Shown here piece after piece: positions 8,428-16,154 of a stretch of 51,982 bases of DNA. The position numbers were made by a program, and so were the translations under genes. The stretch's first letter is position 1, and each line of letters opens with the position of its first letter. The notes under the pieces are model-generated. The model searched no databases. It saw only the letters and a program-made list of their open reading frames with translations, and was not told the origin of the DNA. Source of the stretch: Allobosea sp. (GTDB taxonomy: Bacteria > Pseudomonadota > Alphaproteobacteria > Rhizobiales > Beijerinckiaceae); assembly GCF_017308075.1 (NCBI RefSeq), contig NZ_JAFKFX010000038.1:1-51982 (forward strand), written 5' to 3'.

Positions 8428-8533
8428 TATAATTCAAATCTAGCATGGCGCCTCGGATGGTGCTAGTCGAAATTCATTACCGGCCGCGCGAGGTGCGGGC
8501 GGACGATGAAACGATCGATGGAGTGCTGCTGCG

Positions 8534-9961
8534 ATGCTCGAGAAGAATCTGATTGGCGGAAACTGGGTCGGCGGCGCGCAGGCTCTCGAAATCCGCAACC
8601 CGTCCGATCTCAGCGACGTGATCGCGACCTATGGCCTCGCCGGCAAGAGCGAGGTCGAGGCGGCCTTCGTCGCCGCCCGCAAGGCGCAGCCGGCCTGGGG
8701 CCGCGCGACGCTGGAGCAGCGCTCGCTGGTGCTCGAGGCGATCGCCCGCGGCATCTTCGACAACAAGGACAAGCTCGCCCAGATCCTCGCCCGCGAGGGC
8801 GGCAAGACCGTTCCTGACGCGCTCGGCGAGGTGACGCGCGCGGCCCATATCGCGCGCTTCTTTGCCGGCGAGGCCCTGCGCATGCCGGGCGAGAAGCTCG
8901 GTTCGGTGCGGCCGAACGTCGATGTCGAGATCACCCGTGACCCGGTCGGCGTCGTCGGCCTGATCACGCCGTGGAACTTCCCCGTCGCGACGCCGATGTG
9001 GAAGATCGCGCCGGCGCTCGCCTTCGGCAACGGCGTGGTCTGGAAGCCGTCCGAGAAGACGCCGGGCATCTCCGTCGCGATCGCCGAGATCGTCGCCGCG
9101 TCCGGAATTCCGGCCGGCGTCTTCAACCTGCTGATCGGCGCCGGGCCGGATGTCGGCGCCGCCGTCATCGCCAATGCCGACGCGATTTCCTTCACCGGCT
9201 CCTCGACGACCGGCCGGCGCATCGCCGTCGCCTGCGCCGAGCGGCTGATCCGCTGCCAGATGGAGATGGGCGGCAAGAACCCGCTGGTCGTGCTCGACGA
9301 CGCCGATCTCGAGCTCGCCGCCGACCTCGCCGTCAACGGCGCCTTCTTCCAGCAGGGCCAGCGCTGCACCGCCTCGAGCCGCCTGATCGTGACGAGCGGC
9401 ATCCATGACGCCTTCGTCAAGGCCTGCGCCGAGCGCGTCGCCAAGCTCCGCGTCGGCCATGCGCTCAAGGCCGAGACCCAGATCGGCCCGGTGATCGACG
9501 ACAGCCAGTTCCAGAAGAATCTCGGCTATATCGACATCGCCAAGGGCGAGAATGCGCGCCTGGCCGCCGGCGGCGAAGCACTCGAGCTCGACACCAAGGG
9601 CTACTACATCGCCCCGACCCTGTTCGCAGACACGACGAACGCCATGCGCATCAACCGCGAGGAAGTGTTCGGCCCGGTCGCGACCGTCATCCGCGTCGCC
9701 GACTATGACGAGGCGCTCGCTGTCGCCAACGACACCGATTACGGGCTGTCGGCCGGCATTTGCACGACCTCGATGAAATATGCCCGGCATTTCCAGCGCA
9801 ATGTCGAGGCCGGCATGACCATGCTCAACCTGCCGACGGCCGGCGTCGACTACCACACGCCGTTCGGCGGCCGGAAAGCCTCGAGCTACGGGCCGCGCGA
9901 GCAGGGCCGCTACGCCGTCGAGTTCTACACCCAGATCAAGACCAGCTACCTGCTGGCCTGA
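8534..9961 (+). CDS. NAD(P)-dependent aldehyde dehydrogenase (2-oxoglutarate/succinate semialdehyde dehydrogenase-like)
   Basis: A 475-residue ALDH with the full catalytic set: Asn148 in TPWNFP, Glu244 in EMGGKNP and Cys278 in QQGQRCTASS. FTGSSTTGRRI is the cofactor loop, and EEVFGPVATV precedes the C-terminal oligomerisation part. It oxidises an aldehyde or semialdehyde to the acid in the cytoplasm. The sequence style is that of semialdehyde-type ALDHs (2-oxoglutaric semialdehyde, succinic semialdehyde), but this is by eye. It is first in an operon with a beta-hydroxyacid dehydrogenase 29 nt downstream and an E1-type decarboxylase after that. A semialdehyde made by the E1 would be a natural substrate. 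Confidence 0.95.
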   Translation: MLEKNLIGGNWVGGAQALEIRNPSDLSDVIATYGLAGKSEVEAAFVAARKAQPAWGRATLEQRSLVLEAIARGIFDNKDKLAQILAREGGKTVPDALGEVTRAAHIARFFAGEALRMPGEKLGSVRPNVDVEITRDPVGVVGLITPWNFPVATPMWKIAPALAFGNGVVWKPSEKTPGISVAIAEIVAASGIPAGVFNLLIGAGPDVGAAVIANADAISFTGSSTTGRRIAVACAERLIRCQMEMGGKNPLVVLDDADLELAADLAVNGAFFQQGQRCTASSRLIVTSGIHDAFVKACAERVAKLRVGHALKAETQIGPVIDDSQFQKNLGYIDIAKGENARLAAGGEALELDTKGYYIAPTLFADTTNAMRINREEVFGPVATVIRVADYDEALAVANDTDYGLSAGICTTSMKYARHFQRNVEAGMTMLNLPTAGVDYHTPFGGRKASSYGPREQGRYAVEFYTQIKTSYLLA

Positions 9962-9990
9962 GCGACAAGACCAATCCGGAGGAAACGCTC

Positions 9991-10896
9991 ATGAGCAACC
10001 CGAAAATCGGCTTCATCGGCCTTGGCAGGATGGGACGCCCGATGGCGTCCAACCTGCAGCGCAAAGGCTTCGCGACACTGTCCTATGACGTCAATCCGCA
10101 GGGCATCGCGGCCCTGGTCGAGCTCGGCGGCCGCGCCGCCGGCTCGATCGCCGAGGTCGCGCGCGAATCCGACATCGTCTTCACCATGCTGCCGGCTCAT
10201 CCCGAAGTGCGCGCCGTCGTGCTCGACGGGATCGTGCCCAATGCCAAGCCCGGCACGCTCGTCGTCGACATGAGCACGATCGACCCGCTCGCGACCGACG
10301 AGGTCGCGGCGGCGGTCGAGGCCGCCGGCCTCGGCTTCGTCGACGCACCGGTCGGCCGGCTCGCGATCCATGCCGATCGCGGCGAATGCCTGTTCATGGT
10401 CGGCGCCTCCCAGGAGCATTTCGAGCGCGTTAAGCCGATGCTCGAGGCGATGGGCACGACGATCCATCATTGCGGCCCGGCCGGCGCCGGCATCCGCATG
10501 AAGGTGGTGAACAACTATCTGGCGATCGCGGCCTGCCAGCTCAACGCCGAGACCCTGACCCTCGCGGCGCGCTTCGGCCTCGATATCGAGCGCACCATCG
10601 ACATCCTCAACGGCACCACCGCAACCAACGGCCATCTCAAGACCAATTTCCCGGTCAAGGTGCTGGCCGGCGATATCGAGCCCGGCTTCCAGATCGACCT
10701 CGCCCACAAGGATCTCGGCCTCGCCTTGACCTCGGCTTCGTCGATGAAGGTACCGCTCGCCATGGGCGCGGCAGCGCGCGAATGCCTGCAGCTCGCCCGC
10801 TCGCGCGGCTTCGGCGGCAAGGACTTCTCGGCGCTGCTCGACGCCTGGTGCGACCTTGCCGGCGTCGAGGCTCCGCGCCTGCCGTCCAAGACCTGA
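9991..10896 (+). CDS. beta-hydroxyacid dehydrogenase family reductase, YihU-like (sulfolactaldehyde / 4-hydroxybutyrate type)
   Basis: A 301-residue NAD(P)-dependent dehydrogenase of the 3-hydroxyisobutyrate/GarR superfamily. The Rossmann motif IGFIGLGRMGRPMASNL opens the protein, and Lys171 in MKVVNNYLAI is the catalytic lysine. Most relatives have DAPVSGG at the substrate loop; here it is DAPVGR with Arg123, as in E. coli YihU. DLAHKDLGLAL also recalls YihU. Asn174 matches YihU, but position 178 is Ala where I recall Ser. YihU reduces 3-sulfolactaldehyde and also handles succinic semialdehyde/4-hydroxybutyrate, so a C3-C4 semialdehyde is likely. A GGAGGAAA ribosome site fixes the start. It sits between the aldehyde dehydrogenase and the E1 gene. 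Confidence 0.9.
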   Translation: MSNPKIGFIGLGRMGRPMASNLQRKGFATLSYDVNPQGIAALVELGGRAAGSIAEVARESDIVFTMLPAHPEVRAVVLDGIVPNAKPGTLVVDMSTIDPLATDEVAAAVEAAGLGFVDAPVGRLAIHADRGECLFMVGASQEHFERVKPMLEAMGTTIHHCGPAGAGIRMKVVNNYLAIAACQLNAETLTLAARFGLDIERTIDILNGTTATNGHLKTNFPVKVLAGDIEPGFQIDLAHKDLGLALTSASSMKVPLAMGAAARECLQLARSRGFGGKDFSALLDAWCDLAGVEAPRLPSKT

Positions 10897-10950
10897 TCAA
10901 GACCCGATCTTCCGTAGCCGAAGCGATAGCGCTTCCCGAAAGCTGCCACC

Positions 10951-13647
10951 ATGACCGTGCCCGTCGCGACCGAAAGCGCGTATCTCCTCGACATCTATGC
11001 GCGCTACCGGCGCGACCCGCTTTCGGTCCCGGCGGACTGGCGCATCCATTTCGAGGAGATGGAGCCGGAACGGGCGGGCGGGCGCGGCAATGGCGAAGCG
11101 CTCGGCCTGCGGCTGGTCGAAGCCTATCGCCGCTTCGGGCACCGCGAAGCGGCGCTCGATCCGCTCGATCTCGCGGCGCGCATGCCTGCCGTGCCGCTCG
11201 AGCGCCTGCGCGCCGAGGTGGCGGCGCAGCCGGGCCTGATGACCCGTGTCACCCTCTCCGGCGAGACCTGCGAGACTCCCCTCGCAAGCCTCGCCGCCGA
11301 ATTGCAACGCCTCTATGCCGGCAAGGTCGGGCTCGAGGCGCAGCAGGTCGAGGATGACGAGGCCCGCGACTGGCTCTACGGCGCCTTCGAAGCGCTGTTC
11401 GCGGCGCAGGCTCCGGTCGATCTCGCGAACCGCGCGCTGGACGCGATCGTGCTCGCCGATACGTTCGAGACCTTCATCAAGGTCAAATTCCCGTCCAAGA
11501 AGCGCTTCGGCGTCGAGGGCGCCGAGGGCGCCATCGTCTTCCTGCGCGAATTGCTGCGCGAGGCCTGCCTTTCCGGCTTCGATGAAACCGTGATCGGCGG
11601 CATGCATCGCGGCCGCCTCGCGACGCTCGCCACCGTCCTCGGCAAGCCGGTCGGCACCTTGCTGGCCGAAATCAAGGGCCGGGACCTGACCGATGGCGGC
11701 CCCGACTTCACCGGCGACGTGCCCTATCATCTCGGCTATGCCGGCGAGGTCAGCCATGGCGAACGGCGGATGAAGCTGTCGATCTCGCCGCATCCCTCGC
11801 ATCTGATGACCGTCGCGCCCGTCGTCACCGGGCTGGCGCGCGGCAAGCGCGGCACGGCCGGCGACGATGTGCTGTGCCTGCTGCTCCATACCGACGCCGC
11901 CTTCTCCGGACAGGGGCTGGTCGGCGAAGTGCTGCAGCTCGGCGGCCTCGCCGGCTATGAAGTCGGCGGCACGGTCCATCTCGTCGTCAACAACCAGATC
12001 GGCTTCACCACCAACGCCTCTGAAGGCCGGACGTCGCGCTATTGCACCGATATCGGCAAGATGGTCGGCGCGCCGGTGCTGCATGTGAACGGCGATGATC
12101 CGGTCGCGGTCGCGAGGGTCGCCGCGCTCGCTCTGGCCTGGCGCCGGCGCTACCGCCGCGACGTGCTGATCGATCTCGTCTGCTATCGCCGCAACGGCCA
12201 TAACGAACTCGACGAGCCGCGCTTCACCCAGCCGAAGATCTGGGCCGCCATCGACGCCCGCCCCTCGCTGCGCGACAGCTTCACCGCGGTGGTCGCCGGC
12301 CTCGACGCTGCAGCGCCGGAGCGGGTGGCGCAGCTGGCGGAAGCCTTCAAGGCCGAGATGCAGGAGGGCTATGCCGCCATTGAGAGCCTGCGCCCGAACG
12401 CCGCCTCGGCGCGGCCAGAGGGCTGGGCCGGAATCGCGCGAGCGGGCGCGGCCGAGATGCTGGACCGCATCGAGACGGGCCTGCCGATCGAGCAATTGCG
12501 CGCGATCGGCCGCGAGGCCAGCCTGCTTCCGCCGGAGCTCAAGCCCCACGCCAAGGTCGCCCAGTTCTATCGGACGCGCCTCGAGACGATCGAGAGCGGG
12601 AACGACATCAACTTCGCGACCGCCGAAGCGCTCGCCTTCGCCTCGCTGCTGGCGGAAGGCGTGCCGGTGCGGCTCTCCGGTCAGGATTGCGCCCGCGGCA
12701 CCTTCACCCAGCGCCATCTCGGCGTGCACGATGTCGAGACCGGCCAGCATCTCATGCCGGTGGCTGGCCTTGCCGCAGGCGCGGCCCGTTTCGAGGCGGT
12801 GAACAGTCCGCTCTCCGAATATGGCGTGCTCGGCTTCGAATATGGCTACAGCCTCGCCGCCCCGAACCGGCTGGTCCTCTGGGAGGCGCAGTTCGGCGAC
12901 TTCCTGAACGGCGCCCAGATCATGGTCGACCAGTTCATCGTCTCGGCGGAAGCCAAATGGGAGCTGATGTCGGGCCTCGTCGTCCTGCTGCCGCATGGGC
13001 TGGAAGGCCAGGGCCCGGACCATTCCTCGGCCCGGATCGAGCGCCTGCTCCAGCTCTGCGCCGGCGGCAACATGATCGTTGCCAATCCCTCGACGCCGGC
13101 CAATCTGTTCCATCTGCTGCGGCGGCAGGTGAAGGCGCCCTGGCGCAAGCCGCTCTTCGTGATCGCGCCGAAGGCGCTGCTCCGGCAGAAGGCCTGTGTC
13201 TCGGCGCTGGAGGAGATGGCGGCCGGCACCGCCTTCCGCCCGGTCGTTTCCGAGAAGCCGGTTAGGCCGGCACGGCGCGTCGTGCTCTGCTCCGGCAAGA
13301 TCGGCTATGAGCTCGCCGCCGCCCGCGACGGGCTCGGGCTGGAGGACGAGATCGCGATCGTGAGACTCGACCAGCTCTACCCCTTCCCTGCCGAGGAGCT
13401 CGCCGAGGCCCTGTCCCAGCATGGCGACGCCGACCTGGTCTGGTGCCAGGAGGAGCCGGAGAACCAGGGCGCGCTCGCCCATGTCGCACATCAGCTCCGC
13501 TGCGATCCGCGCTTCGGCGGCCGCGCACTGGCGCATGTCGCCCGCCCGCCTTTGCCGGTCGCGGCCGGTGGCTCGATCGAGCGGCATGAAGGCGAGCAGG
13601 CCGCCCTGATCGGGCAAGCGCTTGACCTCACGAGAGGCAATGCCTGA
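10951..13647 (+). CDS. 2-oxoglutarate dehydrogenase E1-type thiamine-diphosphate enzyme (orphan copy)
   Basis: An 898-residue SucA/KGD-family protein. The N-terminal E2-contact-like segment YLLDIYARYRRDPLSVPADW is present. Active-site histidines appear as His219 (GGMHRGRL), His260 (PYHLGY) and His284 (HPSHL). The ThDP/Mg motif runs from Asp315 in HTDAA to Asn347-Asn348 in VVNNQIGFTT. CYRRNGHNELDEP and VWCQEEPENQG complete the family signature. The usual length is 930-990, so it is slightly short. No E2 (sucB) or E3 (lpd) is nearby, and it sits in a catabolic operon, so it is probably not the housekeeping TCA enzyme. It may decarboxylate 2-oxoglutarate or 2-oxoadipate to a semialdehyde, or borrow E2/E3 from elsewhere. 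Confidence 0.93.
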   Translation: MTVPVATESAYLLDIYARYRRDPLSVPADWRIHFEEMEPERAGGRGNGEALGLRLVEAYRRFGHREAALDPLDLAARMPAVPLERLRAEVAAQPGLMTRVTLSGETCETPLASLAAELQRLYAGKVGLEAQQVEDDEARDWLYGAFEALFAAQAPVDLANRALDAIVLADTFETFIKVKFPSKKRFGVEGAEGAIVFLRELLREACLSGFDETVIGGMHRGRLATLATVLGKPVGTLLAEIKGRDLTDGGPDFTGDVPYHLGYAGEVSHGERRMKLSISPHPSHLMTVAPVVTGLARGKRGTAGDDVLCLLLHTDAAFSGQGLVGEVLQLGGLAGYEVGGTVHLVVNNQIGFTTNASEGRTSRYCTDIGKMVGAPVLHVNGDDPVAVARVAALALAWRRRYRRDVLIDLVCYRRNGHNELDEPRFTQPKIWAAIDARPSLRDSFTAVVAGLDAAAPERVAQLAEAFKAEMQEGYAAIESLRPNAASARPEGWAGIARAGAAEMLDRIETGLPIEQLRAIGREASLLPPELKPHAKVAQFYRTRLETIESGNDINFATAEALAFASLLAEGVPVRLSGQDCARGTFTQRHLGVHDVETGQHLMPVAGLAAGAARFEAVNSPLSEYGVLGFEYGYSLAAPNRLVLWEAQFGDFLNGAQIMVDQFIVSAEAKWELMSGLVVLLPHGLEGQGPDHSSARIERLLQLCAGGNMIVANPSTPANLFHLLRRQVKAPWRKPLFVIAPKALLRQKACVSALEEMAAGTAFRPVVSEKPVRPARRVVLCSGKIGYELAAARDGLGLEDEIAIVRLDQLYPFPAEELAEALSQHGDADLVWCQEEPENQGALAHVAHQLRCDPRFGGRALAHVARPPLPVAAGGSIERHEGEQAALIGQALDLTRGNA

Positions 13648-13650
13648 AGT

Positions 13651-13678
13651 GGGGCGCAGCGCGCAGGCGCCCCTTTCT
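13651..13678 (+). terminator. probable terminator after the E1 gene
   Basis: GGGGCGC (13651-13657) pairs with GCGCCCC (13667-13673) across a 9-nt loop, followed by TTTCT. It lies 3 nt after the E1 stop and before the IclR gene, so it may only partly separate the two. Confidence 0.5.
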
Positions 13679-13736
13679 CCCTTCCGCCGCCAGCCGGGGG
13701 CCACCCCGATGCATCACAGGGCCCGACAACGCTTCC

Positions 13737-14519
13737 ATGGCCTCCTTTGAGCCCGTTCGCGCCATTACGCGCGGCCTGACGGTCCTTCGTCTCGTCAGCG
13801 AACAGAGCCCGATCACGGCGACCGATCTGGCGCGGGCCGCCAAGCTGCCGCAGCCGACGGTGGTGCGGATCCTGGAGACGCTGATCGAGGCAGGCTATGT
13901 CTATCGCCGCGCGGATGGCGTGACCTTCGGCGTGACCGCGCGGACCAAGCTGCTGAGCAATGGCTATGACGGCACCTCGCGCCTGCTCCAGCTCGCCGAG
14001 CCGCTGATCGAGAGCCTGCGGGCCGAGATCGGCTGGCCATCCAATCTGGCGACGCTGGAGGACGATGCGATGGTGATCGTCTACACCAACCGCAACGCCA
14101 AGGGCCTTTCCATTCCCGGCCGGCTCGGCGCGCGCATTCCGCTGCTCGCCACCGGCGTCGGCATCATGCAGCTGGCCGGGCTGGCCCCGGATGCGCTGCA
14201 AGCCCAGCTCGAGCGTCTCCGGCAGTCCAAGGAGATCTGGGACGCCTCGCCCGAATTATGGGAGGGGCTCGAGGAACGGCTCGCCACGGCCCGGCAGAAT
14301 GGCTTCGCCTTCGCGCATGAGCGCTATCTCGATGCGGTCTACCAGTCGCAGATCTGGGCCGTGGCCGTACCGATCATCGTGGACGGCGAGACGGTGGCGG
14401 CCCTGAGCAGCCTCGTCCTGCGCGGGGCCGGGCCGCGTCAGCGCCTGCTGGACCGCATCCTACCGGCTCTGCGTCGCACCTCCGCGACGATCTCCTCGCA
14501 GCTCGCCGCCGAATCCTGA
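13737..14519 (+). CDS. IclR family transcriptional regulator
   Basis: A 260-residue IclR protein. The N-terminal winged helix-turn-helix reads ITRGLTVLRLVSEQSPITATDLARAAKLPQPTVVRILETL, followed by a wing with GYVYRRADGVTFGVT. The remainder is the effector-binding domain. It includes GVGIMQLAG and a C-terminal AVPIIVDGETVAALS strand pair typical of the family. IclR members bind small acids and act as repressors or activators of adjacent catabolic genes. It closes the aldehyde dehydrogenase – reductase – E1 operon in the same direction, and the palindrome at 8411-8427 is a candidate target. The ligand is unknown. Confidence 0.95.
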   Translation: MASFEPVRAITRGLTVLRLVSEQSPITATDLARAAKLPQPTVVRILETLIEAGYVYRRADGVTFGVTARTKLLSNGYDGTSRLLQLAEPLIESLRAEIGWPSNLATLEDDAMVIVYTNRNAKGLSIPGRLGARIPLLATGVGIMQLAGLAPDALQAQLERLRQSKEIWDASPELWEGLEERLATARQNGFAFAHERYLDAVYQSQIWAVAVPIIVDGETVAALSSLVLRGAGPRQRLLDRILPALRRTSATISSQLAAES

Positions 14520-14673
14520 GCTGCATCGCGGCGCCGTCGCTCTCTCATCGTCCCGACCATGCAGACCGGCGCCCTTGCAGGCGATCGCGCCGCCCTCGCG
14601 GGTCGCGATCCTCACGCACGCATGGCCCCGATCATCGCTGATCTGCCGGCAAGGTCGCCGCGGCCGCCTGCAA

Positions 14674-14919
14674 TCAGCGACGCTTGGTCAGAGCTTGACC
14701 GCGATGCCCACCGGCAAGGAACTGCATGAACCCGGGCGGGATCTCGATGACGGGTTCGGCGTCCTGGCGGATGTCGAAATCCGCGATAGCCTCGGTCAGC
14801 AGCGCGAATTCACGCGCGCCTTCGGAACCGTCCGGGGATGAGATCAACTGCGCGGCCCGCAACACGGCGGCCTTGCGCTCTTCATAGGACGTGATCGTCA
14901 TAGCGGCGATCTCAGGCAT
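14674..14919 (-). CDS. small hypothetical protein with HigA-antitoxin-like N-terminus
   Basis: An 81-residue frame with GAGGTGG placed 4 nt before its ATG, which supports translation. Residues 8-50, with the pattern SYEERKAAVLRAAQLI then SPDGSEGAREFALLTEAIADFD, resemble the acidic helical N-terminus of HigA-type antitoxins. The helix-turn-helix half that should follow is absent. It is replaced by an unrelated tail ending HRGQALTKRR. No toxin-like gene is beside it. It may be a decayed antitoxin or an independent small family. The call is by eye and modest in confidence. Confidence 0.5.
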   Translation of the reverse strand: MPEIAAMTITSYEERKAAVLRAAQLISSPDGSEGAREFALLTEAIADFDIRQDAEPVIEIPPGFMQFLAGGHRGQALTKRR

Positions 14920-15214
14920 GACACCACCTCATCGCTACGCAACTCTGGCTGATACGCTAGCGACCAATCGACCGGCTGACGAATCGTTTCGGTGAAGGTG
15001 CTTTGGCAGGGCTACTGACGGGCGCTGCCGGAAGCGGCGCGCCGCCGACGCCCTGAGCATCGCATGGACCGCGGCAATCGCCTCGGGAAGCAAGCGAATG
15101 CGTCGAGCATAGCCGCCACACGGCCTGCGCTGTTTTCGCTGAAGAGGCCGGGCCGGACATCTCGGGCCCGGAAAACCAGAATATCGCCCGGCTTCGGTAT
15201 CTTGCTGGAAGATC

Positions 15215-15291
<77 letters not shown>

Positions 15292-15319
15292 GCACAGGAA
15301 TGCGTTTAGCATAAAGCGC

Positions 15320-16141
15320 ATGCGGGTGAAGCCTTCCTTTATCGTGTTTGCGGGGCTCGCTGCGATTTCGGCGACGGCGCGGCCCGCTGCTGCCGAAGAC
15401 TGTGCTGCGCCCGAGGAACCCCGCAAGGTCCGGCTCGCCAGCCTCGAGCGCCATGGCGACCTCGTTCTGGAAGACGGCAGCCTGCTCCGCCTCGCCGGGC
15501 TCGCGCCGCGACAGGACGAAGCCGAGCGGGAACGCTTTGCCGCCGCCCTCCGTCCCTGGCTCGGCCAGGGCTTTGAACTGGTCGCACTCGGTGGCACCGA
15601 TCGCTGGGGCCGGGTCCCCGCGCGGCTCCTGCTCCCCGACGGTCCTGCAGGCGACATCGCCGGGCATGACCTTGCCGCACTGCTGCTCGCGGCCGGAGCG
15701 GCGCTTCACCTTCCGGAGCCAGGCCTCGCCGGCTGCAACGCTGTCTGGCGCGCCGCCGAAGCCGGCCGGTCTGCGAAGACGGTCGCCGAACGTGCCGTTT
15801 CGGCAACGCCCGCGACGAACCGCGCCCTTGCGGGCCTGCCGGTCATCGACGGTCACGATCCCGCCGCGATGCGGGCGCAGGCGGGCCGGATCGTGCTGGT
15901 TGAGGGGCGCATCGCGGCAGTTGGCGAACGGGCTCGGCGAACCTATCTCAACTTCACGCGCCGCCGCGGAGCGGGCGGCAGCATCGTGCTGTCGCGCGCA
16001 CTTTGGCGGGAATTGCAAAGCGTCGGCTGGACCGCGTCCACGCTGACCGGTAAACGCGTGCGCGTACGCGGCGTGATCGAGGGGCGAGACGGCCTCCTCG
16101 TTACGATCGAGACGCGCGCCGCCCTAGAGATGGTCGATTAG
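15320..16141 (+). CDS. secreted SNase-like (thermonuclease family) protein
   Basis: A 273-residue protein with an N-terminal signal peptide, probably cut after RPAAAE near residue 26. Residues 40-130 resemble a staphylococcal-nuclease OB fold: LEDGSLLRLAGLAP corresponds to the DGDTVRLxGIDAPE strand, and DRWGR to the conserved second Arg region. The acidic positions of the active site look altered, so nuclease activity is uncertain. The C-terminal part, GRIVLVEGRIAAVGERARRTYLNF through GKRVRVRGVIE, looks like a second OB-type domain. The M48 protease gene follows almost at once, so both may act in the envelope. Confidence 0.75.
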   Translation: MRVKPSFIVFAGLAAISATARPAAAEDCAAPEEPRKVRLASLERHGDLVLEDGSLLRLAGLAPRQDEAERERFAAALRPWLGQGFELVALGGTDRWGRVPARLLLPDGPAGDIAGHDLAALLLAAGAALHLPEPGLAGCNAVWRAAEAGRSAKTVAERAVSATPATNRALAGLPVIDGHDPAAMRAQAGRIVLVEGRIAAVGERARRTYLNFTRRRGAGGSIVLSRALWRELQSVGWTASTLTGKRVRVRGVIEGRDGLLVTIETRAALEMVD

Positions 16142-16154
16142 GTTGTTTCAGGCA

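Noticed and set aside
8477-9856. A 459-codon minus-strand frame opposite the aldehyde dehydrogenase
   Set aside because: No motif, no ribosome site; the plus strand has every catalytic residue of an ALDH.
10897-13704. A 935-codon open frame on the minus strand opposite the E1 gene
   Set aside because: It is a shadow of high-GC third-position bias; the product is Arg/Ala/Glu-rich without any family motif, while the plus strand encodes a full E1.
15040-15214. Possible integration remnant next to the tRNA
   Set aside because: No integrase, no duplicated tRNA 3' end and no composition change are visible in the window.
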